Shown: positions 47,246 through 55,128 of the stretch, one piece after another
How the letters are laid out: every line of letters begins with the position of its first letter
How positions within the stretch are numbered: the stretch's first letter is position 1
DNA from: Erythrobacter insulae
GTDB taxonomy: Bacteria > Pseudomonadota > Alphaproteobacteria > Sphingomonadales > Sphingomonadaceae
Assembly (NCBI RefSeq): GCF_007004095.1
Contig: NZ_VHJK01000001.1
Location: forward strand, 310,001-374,000
Length of the DNA: 64,000 nucleotides
Reading direction: 5' to 3'
Notes under the pieces: generated by a model
Seen by the model: the letters and a program-made list of their open reading frames with translations, nothing else
Told to the model about the DNA's origin: nothing
The model's database searches: none
Program-made: the position numbers and the translations under genes

Positions 47246-47269
47246 CCCCGAATGTCCCGCACATTCCCC
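47246..47269 (-). promoter_or_regulatory. Candidate MraZ operator: three GGG repeats at 10-bp period
   Basis: On the minus strand the sequence reads GGGGAATGTGCGGGACATTC then GGGG, so GGG triplets recur every 10 bp exactly. Published MraZ sites in other bacteria are three TGGGN repeats with 5-bp spacers, the same 10-bp period. The site precedes the AT-rich candidate promoter. Confidence 0.6.
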
Positions 47270-47290
47270 AATGAAACCGCTGAAATACGG

Positions 47291-47322
47291 GCGATTCCCG
47301 CAAATTATGCAGCGATTCCCGC
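47291..47322 (-). repeat. Direct repeat GCGGGAATCGC x2, 21 bp apart
   Basis: Two identical 11-bp copies (47291-47301 and 47312-47322) are spaced by two helical turns, upstream of the candidate MraZ operator. Two further GGGAAA motifs lie at 47348-47363. They may be additional or alternative binding sites. Confidence 0.6.
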
Positions 47323-47389
47323 GCCCACACCCGGTTCGCAGCCCTGTTTCCCGTAATTTTCCCAAAACCGCTCGGCAACTCAGACTGCT

Positions 47390-48166
47390 CTAGCGGAACG
47401 CGAAATCGAGCAGATAGGTCAGCGTCGGATCTTCGCCGCCACCTGCCTCCTGATGCTCAACCACAGCAGCGTCAGCCACGAGCGTCACAGTGCCTTTACC
47501 GATCTGGCAGTGCGCAATCACATTGTCTGCATACAGCTCGCACGGTGCGCCATCCCCGTTCGCTTTCGATATGCGGCCACCGTGTATGATGGTGACTGTG
47601 CGCGGCCCCCATTGAGCCGACGTAATCCCATCGTCCCATTCATCATGGGCGACGACGCTGATTTCCATGCCCCAGCGTTCTACCACCGGAGGGATCAGGG
47701 CAGTATCGACGGGCCTTGCTGGATCGCCCAATGGCAAGGCATATTCGCCGCTTAAAACAGGATCCAGCATCAACAGCAGTTTCCCGCCGCTGCGCACCCA
47801 ATCGTCCAGCGCGACATTGTCAGCCGGGGAGAGGCCGCGTGGCTGGATCACCGCGAGCCGGTCTATCGCGACGAGAGGGTCGGTGCCGGCGTCGTCTTGG
47901 GAAAGCGTGTCGAGCGGTTCGATCGTATGGCATCGCTCAATCAAAACGCGCTGCCACGGCAGTTCGGCATTATCACTGCCCAACGTCGAAAAATCGAGAT
48001 TGCCTGGCCAGTAAATGGGAAGGCTGGTCATCAAACCCATCGGCTGCGGCGATGCACCGCCAGGGCAAGCCGCATCCGAAGCATCATCAGAGGCGTCTGA
48101 AGCGCAAGCCCCGATGCTCAGAAATGCAGCGGCAAGCAGCGCAAATTTATGGACGCTGCGTATCAT
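47390..48166 (-). CDS. GldG/ABC-auxiliary-like lipoprotein
   Basis: The 258-residue protein has a signal peptide with lipobox LSIGAC (Cys about residue 21). Its domain resembles the ABC-transporter auxiliary/GldG-type fold: RLAVIQPRGLSPADNVALDD, WVRSGGKLLLMLDPVLSGEY, ending with a strand-rich part (KGTVTLVADAAVV). Such domains usually belong to exporters or gliding systems, but no ABC transporter is encoded nearby. Its start lies inside the end of the upstream membrane protein gene (20-base overlap), so the two are likely made together. It ends 426 bases before mraZ on the same strand. Confidence 0.75.
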   Translation of the reverse strand: MIRSVHKFALLAAAFLSIGACASDASDDASDAACPGGASPQPMGLMTSLPIYWPGNLDFSTLGSDNAELPWQRVLIERCHTIEPLDTLSQDDAGTDPLVAIDRLAVIQPRGLSPADNVALDDWVRSGGKLLLMLDPVLSGEYALPLGDPARPVDTALIPPVVERWGMEISVVAHDEWDDGITSAQWGPRTVTIIHGGRISKANGDGAPCELYADNVIAHCQIGKGTVTLVADAAVVEHQEAGGGEDPTLTYLLDFAFR

Positions 48167-48551
48167 CTGGCGGGGCTGGCGGGTTTACCGCGCCTTGTTC
48201 TGGCAAAACAGGAGCATCCCCGCTCGGTGCAGGGTTTGTCTCTGCCGGAATATCTGGCACCACGCCTGCATCGGCCAGCGGATCGCGCTGCGGCAGTGCA
48301 TCGGTCGGCTCGGTTGTCGGGGCCGCCTCCGGCACCGCGGCTTGTTCCGACAATTCCGCCTGATTGCCGATCACACTTGCCAGCCCGACCAGCAAAATCA
48401 TGGCGAAAATTCCGAACAGACCGACTTGAAGCCGCTGAGTAGCTTCGCTGCGGCTCCCACCCAAAGGCGCGCCCTCTGGCGCTTCATCGGTATTAAGACC
48501 GCCGCCCGGCATGCCGCCAATCAAGCGGCGAAAAAGTCTCTTCTCTGCCAT
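48147..48551 (-). CDS. Single-pass membrane protein with proline-rich acidic tail
   Basis: The 134-residue protein has a basic N-terminus (MAEKRLFRRLIGG) and one membrane helix (LQVGLFGIFAMILLVGLASV). The remaining 65 residues are Pro/Ala/Glu-rich and presumably periplasmic. I do not recognise it. It starts 13 bases after the cysK stop and overlaps the GldG-like lipoprotein gene by 20 bases, which suggests a cysK-linked transcript and a joint envelope role with that lipoprotein. The ATG at 48551 is preferred over an upstream one inside cysK. Confidence 0.7.
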   Translation of the reverse strand: MAEKRLFRRLIGGMPGGGLNTDEAPEGAPLGGSRSEATQRLQVGLFGIFAMILLVGLASVIGNQAELSEQAAVPEAAPTTEPTDALPQRDPLADAGVVPDIPAETNPAPSGDAPVLPEQGAVNPPAPPDDTQRP

Positions 48552-48564
48552 GCGCGCAATACTA

Positions 48565-49587
48565 TCAGGCCCCGCCCTCATGCGCTAGCCAATCAAACAC
48601 CGGCAGACCTTTCGCAGCCAACCATTCAGCGTTGTAGAGCGTCGAGAGGTATCGAAAACCGGTGTCGCACAGGATTGTTGCAACCTGCGGATTATCCCGC
48701 CCTTCGGCAACCAATTGCTTGCCCAGCTCAATCGCGCCCGCGACGTTGATACCGCTTGAAAGACCAAGGCACAGCCCCTCTTCGCGCAGCAAACGCTCGA
48801 CCCAGATCATTCCTGTTTCGTCAGAAATGCGGAATTGGGTGTCGATCGGCGCGTCTTCGAGGTTGGCGGTAATCCGGCCCTGCCCGATCCCTTCCGCGAC
48901 CGAGGAACCCTCGCTCTTCAGCTCGCCATGAGCGTAATAATTGTAGAGCGCAGCGCCATGCGGGTCGGTCAAAGCGATGCGAATATTCTCGTTCTTTTCC
49001 TTAAGGCCCATGCCCACCCCGGCGATCGTCCCGCCGGTGCCCGCAGCGCAAGTAAACCCGTCAATTTTGCCGCTGGTCTGGACCCACAATTCCTGCGCAG
49101 TGCCTTCGATATGGGCTTTGCGATTGGCCACATTATCGAACTGACCAGCCCAGATCGCGCCTTCGGTTTCTTCGGCCATCCGGCGCGAAACATGCTGGAA
49201 ATGCGCAGGGTCGGCGTATTTTGTCGGCGGCACCAGCACAAGGCGTGCGCCCAGTGCCCGCAGCGTATCCATTTTCTCTTTGGATTGATTGTCGGGCATG
49301 ACGATAACCGTCTTGTAGCCCAGCGCATTGGCGACCAGCGCGATGCCAATGCCGGTATTGCCCGCTGTCCCTTCGATCACAGTGCCGCCGGGCTGCAATT
49401 CCCCGCGCGCTTCGGCGTCGCGGATCATATACAGCGCCGCGCGGTCTTTCACCGACGAACCGGGATTGGCAAATTCGCATTTGCCCCAAATGTCGCAGCC
49501 CGCCGCCTCGCTGGGTCCGGTAAGACGGACAAGCGGCGTATTGCCGATCAGAGCGAGCGTATCGCCGAGAGGTTGAGTGATGTTCAT
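48565..49587 (-). CDS. cysK: Cysteine synthase A (O-acetylserine sulfhydrylase)
   Basis: The 340-residue PLP enzyme has IGNTPLVRL near the N-terminus, the Schiff-base lysine in NPGSSVKDRAALYMI, the substrate loop EGTAGNTGIGIALVA, and the phosphate-binding GTGGTIAGVGMGL. It combines O-acetylserine with sulfide, the product of the cysI/cysH operon at 13-17 kb. Two envelope-protein genes follow on the same strand. Confidence 0.95.
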   Translation of the reverse strand: MNITQPLGDTLALIGNTPLVRLTGPSEAAGCDIWGKCEFANPGSSVKDRAALYMIRDAEARGELQPGGTVIEGTAGNTGIGIALVANALGYKTVIVMPDNQSKEKMDTLRALGARLVLVPPTKYADPAHFQHVSRRMAEETEGAIWAGQFDNVANRKAHIEGTAQELWVQTSGKIDGFTCAAGTGGTIAGVGMGLKEKNENIRIALTDPHGAALYNYYAHGELKSEGSSVAEGIGQGRITANLEDAPIDTQFRISDETGMIWVERLLREEGLCLGLSSGINVAGAIELGKQLVAEGRDNPQVATILCDTGFRYLSTLYNAEWLAAKGLPVFDWLAHEGGA

Positions 49588-49629
49588 GACACGGGATTTA
49601 GGGTGTTACCCCCCTCCCCGCAAACAACT

Positions 49630-49947
49630 TTAATCTTCGGCAGCGATAGTCACTTTAAGCCCGTCGAGCTCATCGGTCAGCGGAACCTGACACGACAGAC
49701 GCGAATTGTCTTTACGATGCTCGGACGATTCCAGCAGATCGTCTTCGTCTTCGCTCATTTCGGGAAGTTTGTCCGTCGCGCCGCCATCGATGTAAATATG
49801 GCATGTCGCGCACGAACAGCATCCGCCGCACAGCGCCAGCAATTCATCAAAGCCATTGTCGCGGATCGCTTCCATTACGGTCAGGCCATTTTCCACATCG
49901 ATTTCGCTGGTTTCACCTTCGCGATTGGTGACGACGAGCTTTGGCAT
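49630..49947 (-). CDS. [2Fe-2S] ferredoxin (adrenodoxin type)
   Basis: The 105-residue ferredoxin has the cluster motif CGGCCSCATCHIYID (Cys-X5-Cys-X2-Cys) and the fourth ligand in RLSCQVPL. This matches adrenodoxin/FdVI-type ferredoxins used with P450s, iron-sulfur assembly or other oxygenases. AAGGAAG precedes the ATG. It is separate from cysK by 42 bases on the same strand. Whether it feeds CysI or another enzyme cannot be told. Confidence 0.93.
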   Translation of the reverse strand: MPKLVVTNREGETSEIDVENGLTVMEAIRDNGFDELLALCGGCCSCATCHIYIDGGATDKLPEMSEDEDDLLESSEHRKDNSRLSCQVPLTDELDGLKVTIAAED

Positions 49948-50074
49948 AAGACTGGCTTCCTTTTTGGATCTGACATTGACGCTGTAATGCGCGGTATCGG
50001 GTAAACCGCCGCGCTGCTAGGATGTTCCCCGACATAAGACAAGAGCACCCTCTTGCAAACAAAGGACCGCGCAA

Positions 50075-50692
50075 GTGAGCATCACCGCCGAACAAATTCG
50101 TAGCGGGCTTGATAGACTGGCAAGCACCGACAAGGCTTTGGCCAGAGAACTGGAACGGGTCGGGTATCCAGAGCCGCGTTTCCGCGATCGCGGATACAAG
50201 ACATTGTTGCGAACTATTGTGGGACAGCAAGTGTCTGTCGCCGCGGCGACTTCGATGTGGAACAAGCTGGAGGCGGAACTGGGCAAAGATTTCACGCCCG
50301 CTTGCCTGCTGAAACGCGATTTTGATACGCTGCGCGCCTGCGGCCTATCGCGCCAGAAACAAGGATACGCGCGGTCGCTGTGCGAATTGGTTGACGCAGG
50401 CCAAATCGATTTCCTGTCGCTTCCCACGGACGACGAAGCAGCAATCGAGGAAATGACCCGCATTAAAGGGATCGGGCGCTGGTCCGCAGAGATTTATCTG
50501 CTGTTTGCCGAAGGGCGCACCGATATCTGGCCTGCTGGCGATCTGGCGGTACAAGAAGGGGTCAAACGCCTGCTTGAAATGGAGGAGCGCCCCAAGGAAA
50601 AAGAAACGCGCGAAATCGGATCACGCTGGTCACCGCACAGAGGTGCAATGGCGATTTTCACCTGGCATTATTACGCCAACCCCGCGCTTTGA
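50075..50692 (+). CDS. DNA-3-methyladenine glycosylase II (AlkA/HhH-GPD family)
   Basis: Starting at GTG 50075, the 205-residue protein has the DNA-binding helix-hairpin-helix IKGIGRWSAEIYLLF and, 17 residues later, the catalytic Asp in WPAGDLAVQ. The N-terminal FRDRGYKTLLRTIVGQQVSV is typical of short AlkA-like enzymes. It excises alkylated purines in base excision repair. No iron-sulfur cysteines are present. A region of 19-bp repeats follows directly. Confidence 0.92.
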   Translation: MSITAEQIRSGLDRLASTDKALARELERVGYPEPRFRDRGYKTLLRTIVGQQVSVAAATSMWNKLEAELGKDFTPACLLKRDFDTLRACGLSRQKQGYARSLCELVDAGQIDFLSLPTDDEAAIEEMTRIKGIGRWSAEIYLLFAEGRTDIWPAGDLAVQEGVKRLLEMEERPKEKETREIGSRWSPHRGAMAIFTWHYYANPAL

Positions 50693-50695
50693 TCC

Positions 50696-50796
50696 GTGTA
50701 GGACACAGATGACAGATTCCCCAACATGTCATGCGGTGCCTACACCCCTATCGCACTGAATTTTCGATACAATCACCGTGTAGGGCACGCATGACA
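50696..50796. repeat. Three-copy 19-bp repeat family (two direct, one inverted)
   Basis: Copies are GTGTAGGACACAGATGACA at 50696-50714 (+), GTGTAGGCACCGCATGACA at 50727-50745 (-) and GTGTAGGGCACGCATGACA at 50778-50796 (+). GTGTAGG and ATGACA are constant in all three. A degenerate fourth half-copy (GTGTAGGAAACCGAAGCGAT) starts at 50895. The arrangement suggests a multi-site operator or a small repetitive element. Confidence 0.8.
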
Positions 50797-50912
50797 CTTT
50801 CCCAAATTTCTGCGCCCATGTGGCGGGCTTGTGGTGTTCCGAATAGAGCATCGACGATTTGAAAGAGCCGCCGAAAAGCTAGCGATTTTAGTGGGTGTAG
50901 GAAACCGAAGCG

Positions 50913-50972
50913 ATGGGCCAGATCGTGGGCCAGCGTGTGGGCGAGCGCATGGGCCAGCCTATGGGCCGGGAT
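50913..50972 (+). repeat. Five imperfect 12-bp tandem repeats (ATGGGCCAGnnn)
   Basis: Units are ATGGGCCAGATC, GTGGGCCAGCGT, GTGGGCGAGCGC, ATGGGCCAGCCT and ATGGGCCGGGAT. Each contains TGGGC at 12-bp period. They fall inside the candidate small ORF. Confidence 0.8.
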
Positions 50973-51071
50973 GCTGACATTGCGGTGCGCGGCGCAAACA
51001 TCTTCTGCAGCGTGTTTGCCTCTCTGATATCGCTCGCCTATCCCTTGTGCGATCCGGGGGGAATATTATGA
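50913..51071 (+). CDS. Candidate 52-residue small protein
   Basis: A short open frame starts at ATG 50913, with AGGA about 10 bases upstream. It encodes MGQIVGQRVGERMGQPMGRD, then a hydrophobic stretch (NIFCSVFASLISLAYPLC). It ends in a TGA that overlaps the ATG of the DUF3500 gene (ATGA), as many true coupled genes here do. The N-terminal part derives from a five-fold 12-bp repeat. It could be a leader peptide coupled to the downstream gene, or a chance frame. No homologue is known to me. Confidence 0.3.
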   Translation: MGQIVGQRVGERMGQPMGRDADIAVRGANIFCSVFASLISLAYPLCDPGGIL

Positions 51072-52207
51072 AATACTTCAAAATCGCCGCAATGGTTTCA
51101 GCCATGGCGTTCATCACACCATTATCCACGATCAAGGCTCACGATGCGTTTGATCATTCAAGCCCCGAGCAATTGCTGAACGCTGCACGCGTGAAGGCGA
51201 TGCAAGACACCGCTCTAGGTTTTCTGGCGACCCTTACCGATGATCAACGGGCGAGGGTCATGACCTCTCTTGAAAACAACGCCGCCAGAACCAGTTGGTC
51301 AAACCTTCCGGTAATCATGGCGCCGCGCTCTGGTATGGCGGTCACTGAAATGACTTCGGCGCAGCGCAGCGCGCTGCACGCGATGATGGCCGCGGCCTTT
51401 TCGAGCCAGGGGTATCTGAAAACAACGACCAGCATTTGGCACGAGGATGTCTTACGCGGCATCAGCGCCAATCTGATCGCAGCGATGCCGGATGAAGATC
51501 CGCGCAAGGCGCGGTTCAAGACAATCATTGAATCCTACGATAGCGAGAAGTTCTATGTCTCTGTTTTTGGTGATCCAGAAACACAGAATTGGGGCTGGAT
51601 GGTTACAGGCCATCACTATGCGGCCAATTTCACGATTGCCGATGGCAAGATCGCTTTTATGCCGCTGTTTCTTGGTGCGAACCCGCAAACCGTCCCTCAA
51701 GGGCGCTATGCCGGCTGGAGAATTTTGCAACACGAAGCCGACCGGGCATTGGCGCTGATGAAATCTTTGGGCCCTTCGCAGCTTGAAACCGCTGTCATCG
51801 CGGATGCGGTCGACAGAACGGTCTTTGCAGGGCCGGGCAATCGCGCAGGATACGCCGCGCAGGTTGGCCTAAAAGCATCAAGCCTTGAACCGCTGCAGCT
51901 GCGCCTGCTGCGCGATGTCATTGACGAATATATCGGCAATGCATCGGACGAGGCGGCCAAACGGCAGCGTAAAGCGATCGAAGAAGACGGTCTTGGCAAC
52001 CTCTATTTCGCATGGTGGGGGCCAACGGGTGACCCTGCGGCGCGCTATATGTTCCGGATCCACGGACCCTCTATTCTGATTGATTACGTGCGCGAAAGTT
52101 CGCCGGACGGGGGCTTTAACCACGTCCATTCAATCGCGCGCGATCCATCGAACGATTACGGATCGCAGTGGTTGAAACTGCATTACGACGAAGCGCATCA
52201 GGACTAA
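51068..52207 (+). CDS. DUF3500 domain protein, exported
   Basis: The 379-residue protein has a signal peptide (MKYFKIAAMVSAMAFITPLS) and then a DUF3500 domain. The family features visible are WHEDVLRGISANLIAAMPDE, YVSVFGDPETQNWGWMVTGH with the HH pair, and the late FAWWGPTGDPAARYMFRIHG. The biochemical function is unknown; the conserved His and Asp residues hint at a metal-dependent activity. The ATG at 51068 has GGGGGA upstream. It overlaps the end of the 52-residue candidate ORF by 4 bases. Confidence 0.85.
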   Translation: MKYFKIAAMVSAMAFITPLSTIKAHDAFDHSSPEQLLNAARVKAMQDTALGFLATLTDDQRARVMTSLENNAARTSWSNLPVIMAPRSGMAVTEMTSAQRSALHAMMAAAFSSQGYLKTTTSIWHEDVLRGISANLIAAMPDEDPRKARFKTIIESYDSEKFYVSVFGDPETQNWGWMVTGHHYAANFTIADGKIAFMPLFLGANPQTVPQGRYAGWRILQHEADRALALMKSLGPSQLETAVIADAVDRTVFAGPGNRAGYAAQVGLKASSLEPLQLRLLRDVIDEYIGNASDEAAKRQRKAIEEDGLGNLYFAWWGPTGDPAARYMFRIHGPSILIDYVRESSPDGGFNHVHSIARDPSNDYGSQWLKLHYDEAHQD

Positions 52208-52273
52208 GTCAGCAATCCTGTTTGCAATCTCTCCCGCGCTCCCTAGCTGTCATGCACATCCAAGGGAGACACC

Positions 52274-54232
52274 ATGACCGCTATCGAGAATTTTCCGCTC
52301 ATCCCGCGCGACCATCTGTTCGGCAATCCGACCCGCGCTCAGGGTAAGATCAGCCCGGATGGAACGTGGCTCAGCTGGCTGGCTCCGCTCGATGGTGTGC
52401 TGAATATCTGGATTGCGCCTGTCGGTGATGCTGACGCGGCCAAAGCCATCACAAATTCAACCGACCGCCCGATCCGCGATCATTTCTGGGCGCCCGATGG
52501 CAACAGTGTCGGCTATATCCAGGACAAAGGCGGCGACGAGAATTTCCTGCTTTACCGGATCGACATTGCGACCGGCGATGAAATTTGCCTGACCCCGTTT
52601 GACAACACGCGAGTCATGATTGTCGGGGCGTCTGACACGATCCTGGATGAAGTGCTGGTTGGCCTGAACAATCGCGACCCGCAGTTCCACGATGTTCACC
52701 GGCTCAATCTCAATTCAGGCAAAATGGAACTGATTTACGAGAACAACGCCTATGCCGGGTTCTTGGCCGATGACAGCCTGACCTTGCGCATGGCGATGGC
52801 GCAAAATGAAGCGGGCGGGACCGACTATTTCCGGTTTGCCGAAGGTGCGGTCGAAGCAACCCCTTTCGAAAGCACCGACATGGAGGACGCGCTGACAACC
52901 TCCCCGTCGGGATACACGGTTGATGGCTCGATCCTGTATTGGCTCGACAGCCGCGGCAGAGACACCGCCGCATTGTTTGCGCAAGATACGCAAAGCGGGC
53001 AGCGCACGCTTATCGCCGAAAACGACAAGGCCGATATTGGCGGCACCATCCGGGATCAGAAAACCGGCGAGGTTCAGGCCTATTCTGCCAATTATCTCAA
53101 GACACAATGGACCGCGATTGACCCCGATCTCAAGGCTTCGCTCGACTGGCTCGGTACGCAGCTGGACGGCGAATACGGGTTGATGAGCAGGACCGATGAT
53201 GACCAGACATGGATCGTGTGGAATGACCCTCTGACAGCGCCGATTGCGACCTATATCTATGATCGCTCTGCCGGCACGCTATCCCCGTTTTACGTCACGC
53301 GGCCCGAACTCGACGGCGCGCCGCTGCAATCGATGCACCCGGTGGAGATTACCAGCCGCGATGGTTTGACGTTGCCGTCGTATCTGACGCTGCCGGTTGG
53401 AAGTGATGCGGAGGCTTCGGGTAAGCCAGCTGCGCCTGTGCCGATGGTACTTTTGGTCCATGGCGGACCATGGGCGCGCGATGGATACGGGTTTAATTCC
53501 ACCCACCAGATGCTGGCCAATCGCGGTTACGCCGTGCTTTCGGTCAATTTCCGGGGCTCCACCGGATTTGGCAAAGGCTTCCTCAATGCCGCTAACAAGC
53601 AATGGGGCCTGACAATGCACGATGATCTGATCGATGCCGTTCAATGGGCCGTGAATGAAGGCATTGCGATTGCGGATAAGGTCGCGATTATGGGGGGATC
53701 GTATGGCGGATATGCGACGCTTGCGGGCCTCACATTCACGCCGGAAACCTTTGCCTGCGGGGTCGATATTGTCGGCCCGTCAAACCTTGAAACGCTGTTG
53801 AGCACGATCCCGCCCTATTGGGCGCCGCTGGTCAAGACGTTCCATGAACGGATGGGCAATCCCGAGACGAGCGAAGGTCTTGCCCTGCTCAAAGCGGCGA
53901 GCCCGCTGCACAAGGCGGATCAGATCACAAAACCGCTTCTGATCGCGCAAGGCGCCAACGATCCGCGCGTCAAGCAATCGGAAAGCGATCAGATTGTCGG
54001 CGCGATGAAACAGGCGGGCATTCCTGTCACCTATGTCCTGTACCCGGACGAAGGCCACGGATTTGCCAAACCGGCCAACTCGATAGCGTTTTTCGGCGTC
54101 GCGGAGAATTTCCTTGCCGAATGTATCGGCGGGCGCGCCGAGCCGCTTGGCGATGTGCTGGAGCCTTCGACGGCTGAAATCATCGAAGGCGCCGATCATG
54201 TGAAGGGTTTGAAAGCAGCGCTGGAGCGCTGA
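52274..54232 (+). CDS. S9-family prolyl oligopeptidase-like serine peptidase
   Basis: The 652-residue protein has an N-terminal beta-propeller of about 370 residues with WLAPLDGVLNIW-like blades. An alpha/beta-hydrolase domain follows. The catalytic Ser is in MGGSYGGYATLAG, Asp in GANDPRVKQSESD and His in DEGHGFAKPAN. It resembles acylaminoacyl peptidases and dipeptidyl aminopeptidases. No signal peptide is present, so it is probably cytoplasmic. A purine-rich GGGAGA precedes the ATG. Confidence 0.93.
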   Translation: MTAIENFPLIPRDHLFGNPTRAQGKISPDGTWLSWLAPLDGVLNIWIAPVGDADAAKAITNSTDRPIRDHFWAPDGNSVGYIQDKGGDENFLLYRIDIATGDEICLTPFDNTRVMIVGASDTILDEVLVGLNNRDPQFHDVHRLNLNSGKMELIYENNAYAGFLADDSLTLRMAMAQNEAGGTDYFRFAEGAVEATPFESTDMEDALTTSPSGYTVDGSILYWLDSRGRDTAALFAQDTQSGQRTLIAENDKADIGGTIRDQKTGEVQAYSANYLKTQWTAIDPDLKASLDWLGTQLDGEYGLMSRTDDDQTWIVWNDPLTAPIATYIYDRSAGTLSPFYVTRPELDGAPLQSMHPVEITSRDGLTLPSYLTLPVGSDAEASGKPAAPVPMVLLVHGGPWARDGYGFNSTHQMLANRGYAVLSVNFRGSTGFGKGFLNAANKQWGLTMHDDLIDAVQWAVNEGIAIADKVAIMGGSYGGYATLAGLTFTPETFACGVDIVGPSNLETLLSTIPPYWAPLVKTFHERMGNPETSEGLALLKAASPLHKADQITKPLLIAQGANDPRVKQSESDQIVGAMKQAGIPVTYVLYPDEGHGFAKPANSIAFFGVAENFLAECIGGRAEPLGDVLEPSTAEIIEGADHVKGLKAALER

Positions 54233-54237
54233 CCTGA

Positions 54238-54249
54238 CCCAATATTGGG
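54238..54249. promoter_or_regulatory. Palindrome CCCAATATTGGG upstream of the SDR gene
   Basis: A perfect 12-bp palindrome lies 61 bases before the ATG of the SDR gene, directly after the S9 peptidase stop codon. It may be an operator; no cognate regulator is encoded beside it. Confidence 0.35.
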
Positions 54250-54309
54250 CCTGACAAACCGGCCCCTCTCGCTTAAGACAGTTGCAAATCGCAATGGGAG
54301 AGGGATCAC

Positions 54310-55125
54310 ATGAGCGCGAACGAACCACGCCGCAGTATTTTTATCACTGGCGGAGCCTCCGGCATCGGCCGCGCCACTGCGCGCTATTTTGGCGAGCGGG
54401 GATGGTTTGTCGGGATCGCAGATATCAACGAAACCGGCATGGAAGACACGCTGGGCCTGATCCCCGGCGGCTTTACCTACATGCACAAGCTCGACGTGCG
54501 AGACCGCGCCGCATGGGACGTCGCGCTTGAGGCATTTGCCACGGCGGCAGGTGGGCGCATTGATGCGATGGTCAACAATGCGGGTATCGGTACAGGCGGC
54601 CCACTGGCCGAGCTTGAAACCGAAGAGATTGACCGGTGCCTCGATATCAATGTGCGCGGTGTGCTGTACGGCGCGCAGGCGGTGTATCCCTACCTTCAGA
54701 AAACCGCGCCCGGATCGTGCCTCGTCAACATCGCAAGCGCAGCGGGCATCACCGGCGGTTCTGGTATGAGCGTATACAGCGCGACCAAATTTGCAGTGCG
54801 CGGGATCGCCGAAAGTCTCGACGCGGAATGGGCACCCGAAGGGATCAAGGCATGCTCGATCTGTCCGAGCTTTATCGAAACCCCGCTACTGGATGGCACC
54901 GGCAACCGCCGATCCAACGAGGCCGTGCGCGAGCGGGTGAAAGCCGCTGGACTTGAAATTACACCGGTCGAAGAAGTCGCCGAAACCATCTGGCAGGCGG
55001 TGCACGGAGACGACCTGCATTACCTCGTTGGCAAAACGGCGAAAAAGCTGAACTTTGCCAAACGCTGGATGCCGGGCAAAATCCGCAAACAGAACCGCGC
55101 AGGCGCGGCGCTTTTGGGTAAGTAA
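54310..55125 (+). CDS. Short-chain dehydrogenase/reductase (SDR)
   Basis: The 271-residue classical SDR has the cofactor motif ITGGASGIGRATARYFGERG, NNAGIGTGG, the catalytic Ser and YSATKFAVRG, and the PSFIETPLL loop. The acidic residue after the second strand (ADINETG) favours NAD(H) over NADP(H). The C-terminal KKLNFAKRWMPGKIRKQNR is basic. The substrate cannot be predicted. GGGAGAGGG precedes the ATG. It ends 3 bases before the convergent pterin dehydratase gene. Confidence 0.92.
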   Translation: MSANEPRRSIFITGGASGIGRATARYFGERGWFVGIADINETGMEDTLGLIPGGFTYMHKLDVRDRAAWDVALEAFATAAGGRIDAMVNNAGIGTGGPLAELETEEIDRCLDINVRGVLYGAQAVYPYLQKTAPGSCLVNIASAAGITGGSGMSVYSATKFAVRGIAESLDAEWAPEGIKACSICPSFIETPLLDGTGNRRSNEAVRERVKAAGLEITPVEEVAETIWQAVHGDDLHYLVGKTAKKLNFAKRWMPGKIRKQNRAGAALLGK

Positions 55126-55128
55126 CCC

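Larger units (their letters stand above)
46964..47389. promoter_or_regulatory. 426-bp dcw (mraZ) promoter and leader region
   Basis: No convincing gene lies here. On the minus strand, reading toward mraZ, it contains several GGGAA motifs. An AT-rich segment (47190-47225, with TTACAACCC and GATATAAAAAAC) is a plausible core promoter. A leader of over 200 bases follows. A 62-codon plus-strand frame at 47086-47274 has no supporting features. Exact promoter elements cannot be fixed by eye. Confidence 0.6.
50693..51067. other. 375-bp intergenic region with repeats and one candidate small ORF
   Basis: The first 110 bases hold three copies of a 19-bp element. The second half holds a five-unit 12-bp repeat inside a 52-codon open frame. 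No RNA gene was recognised here. Confidence 0.7.

Noticed and set aside
47086..47274. 62-codon plus-strand ORF in the mraZ upstream region
   Set aside because: It has a hydrophobic stretch but overlaps the likely promoter and GGG operator, has no good ribosome-binding site and no known relative.
48835..50004. 389-codon open frame on the plus strand
   Set aside because: It is antisense to cysK and the ferredoxin gene, both clearly real, and shows no recognisable motif.
50696..50972. Repeats near 50.7-51.0 kb as a CRISPR array
   Set aside because: Spacing is irregular, one copy is inverted, units of the second repeat are only 12 bp with no spacers, and no cas genes are present.
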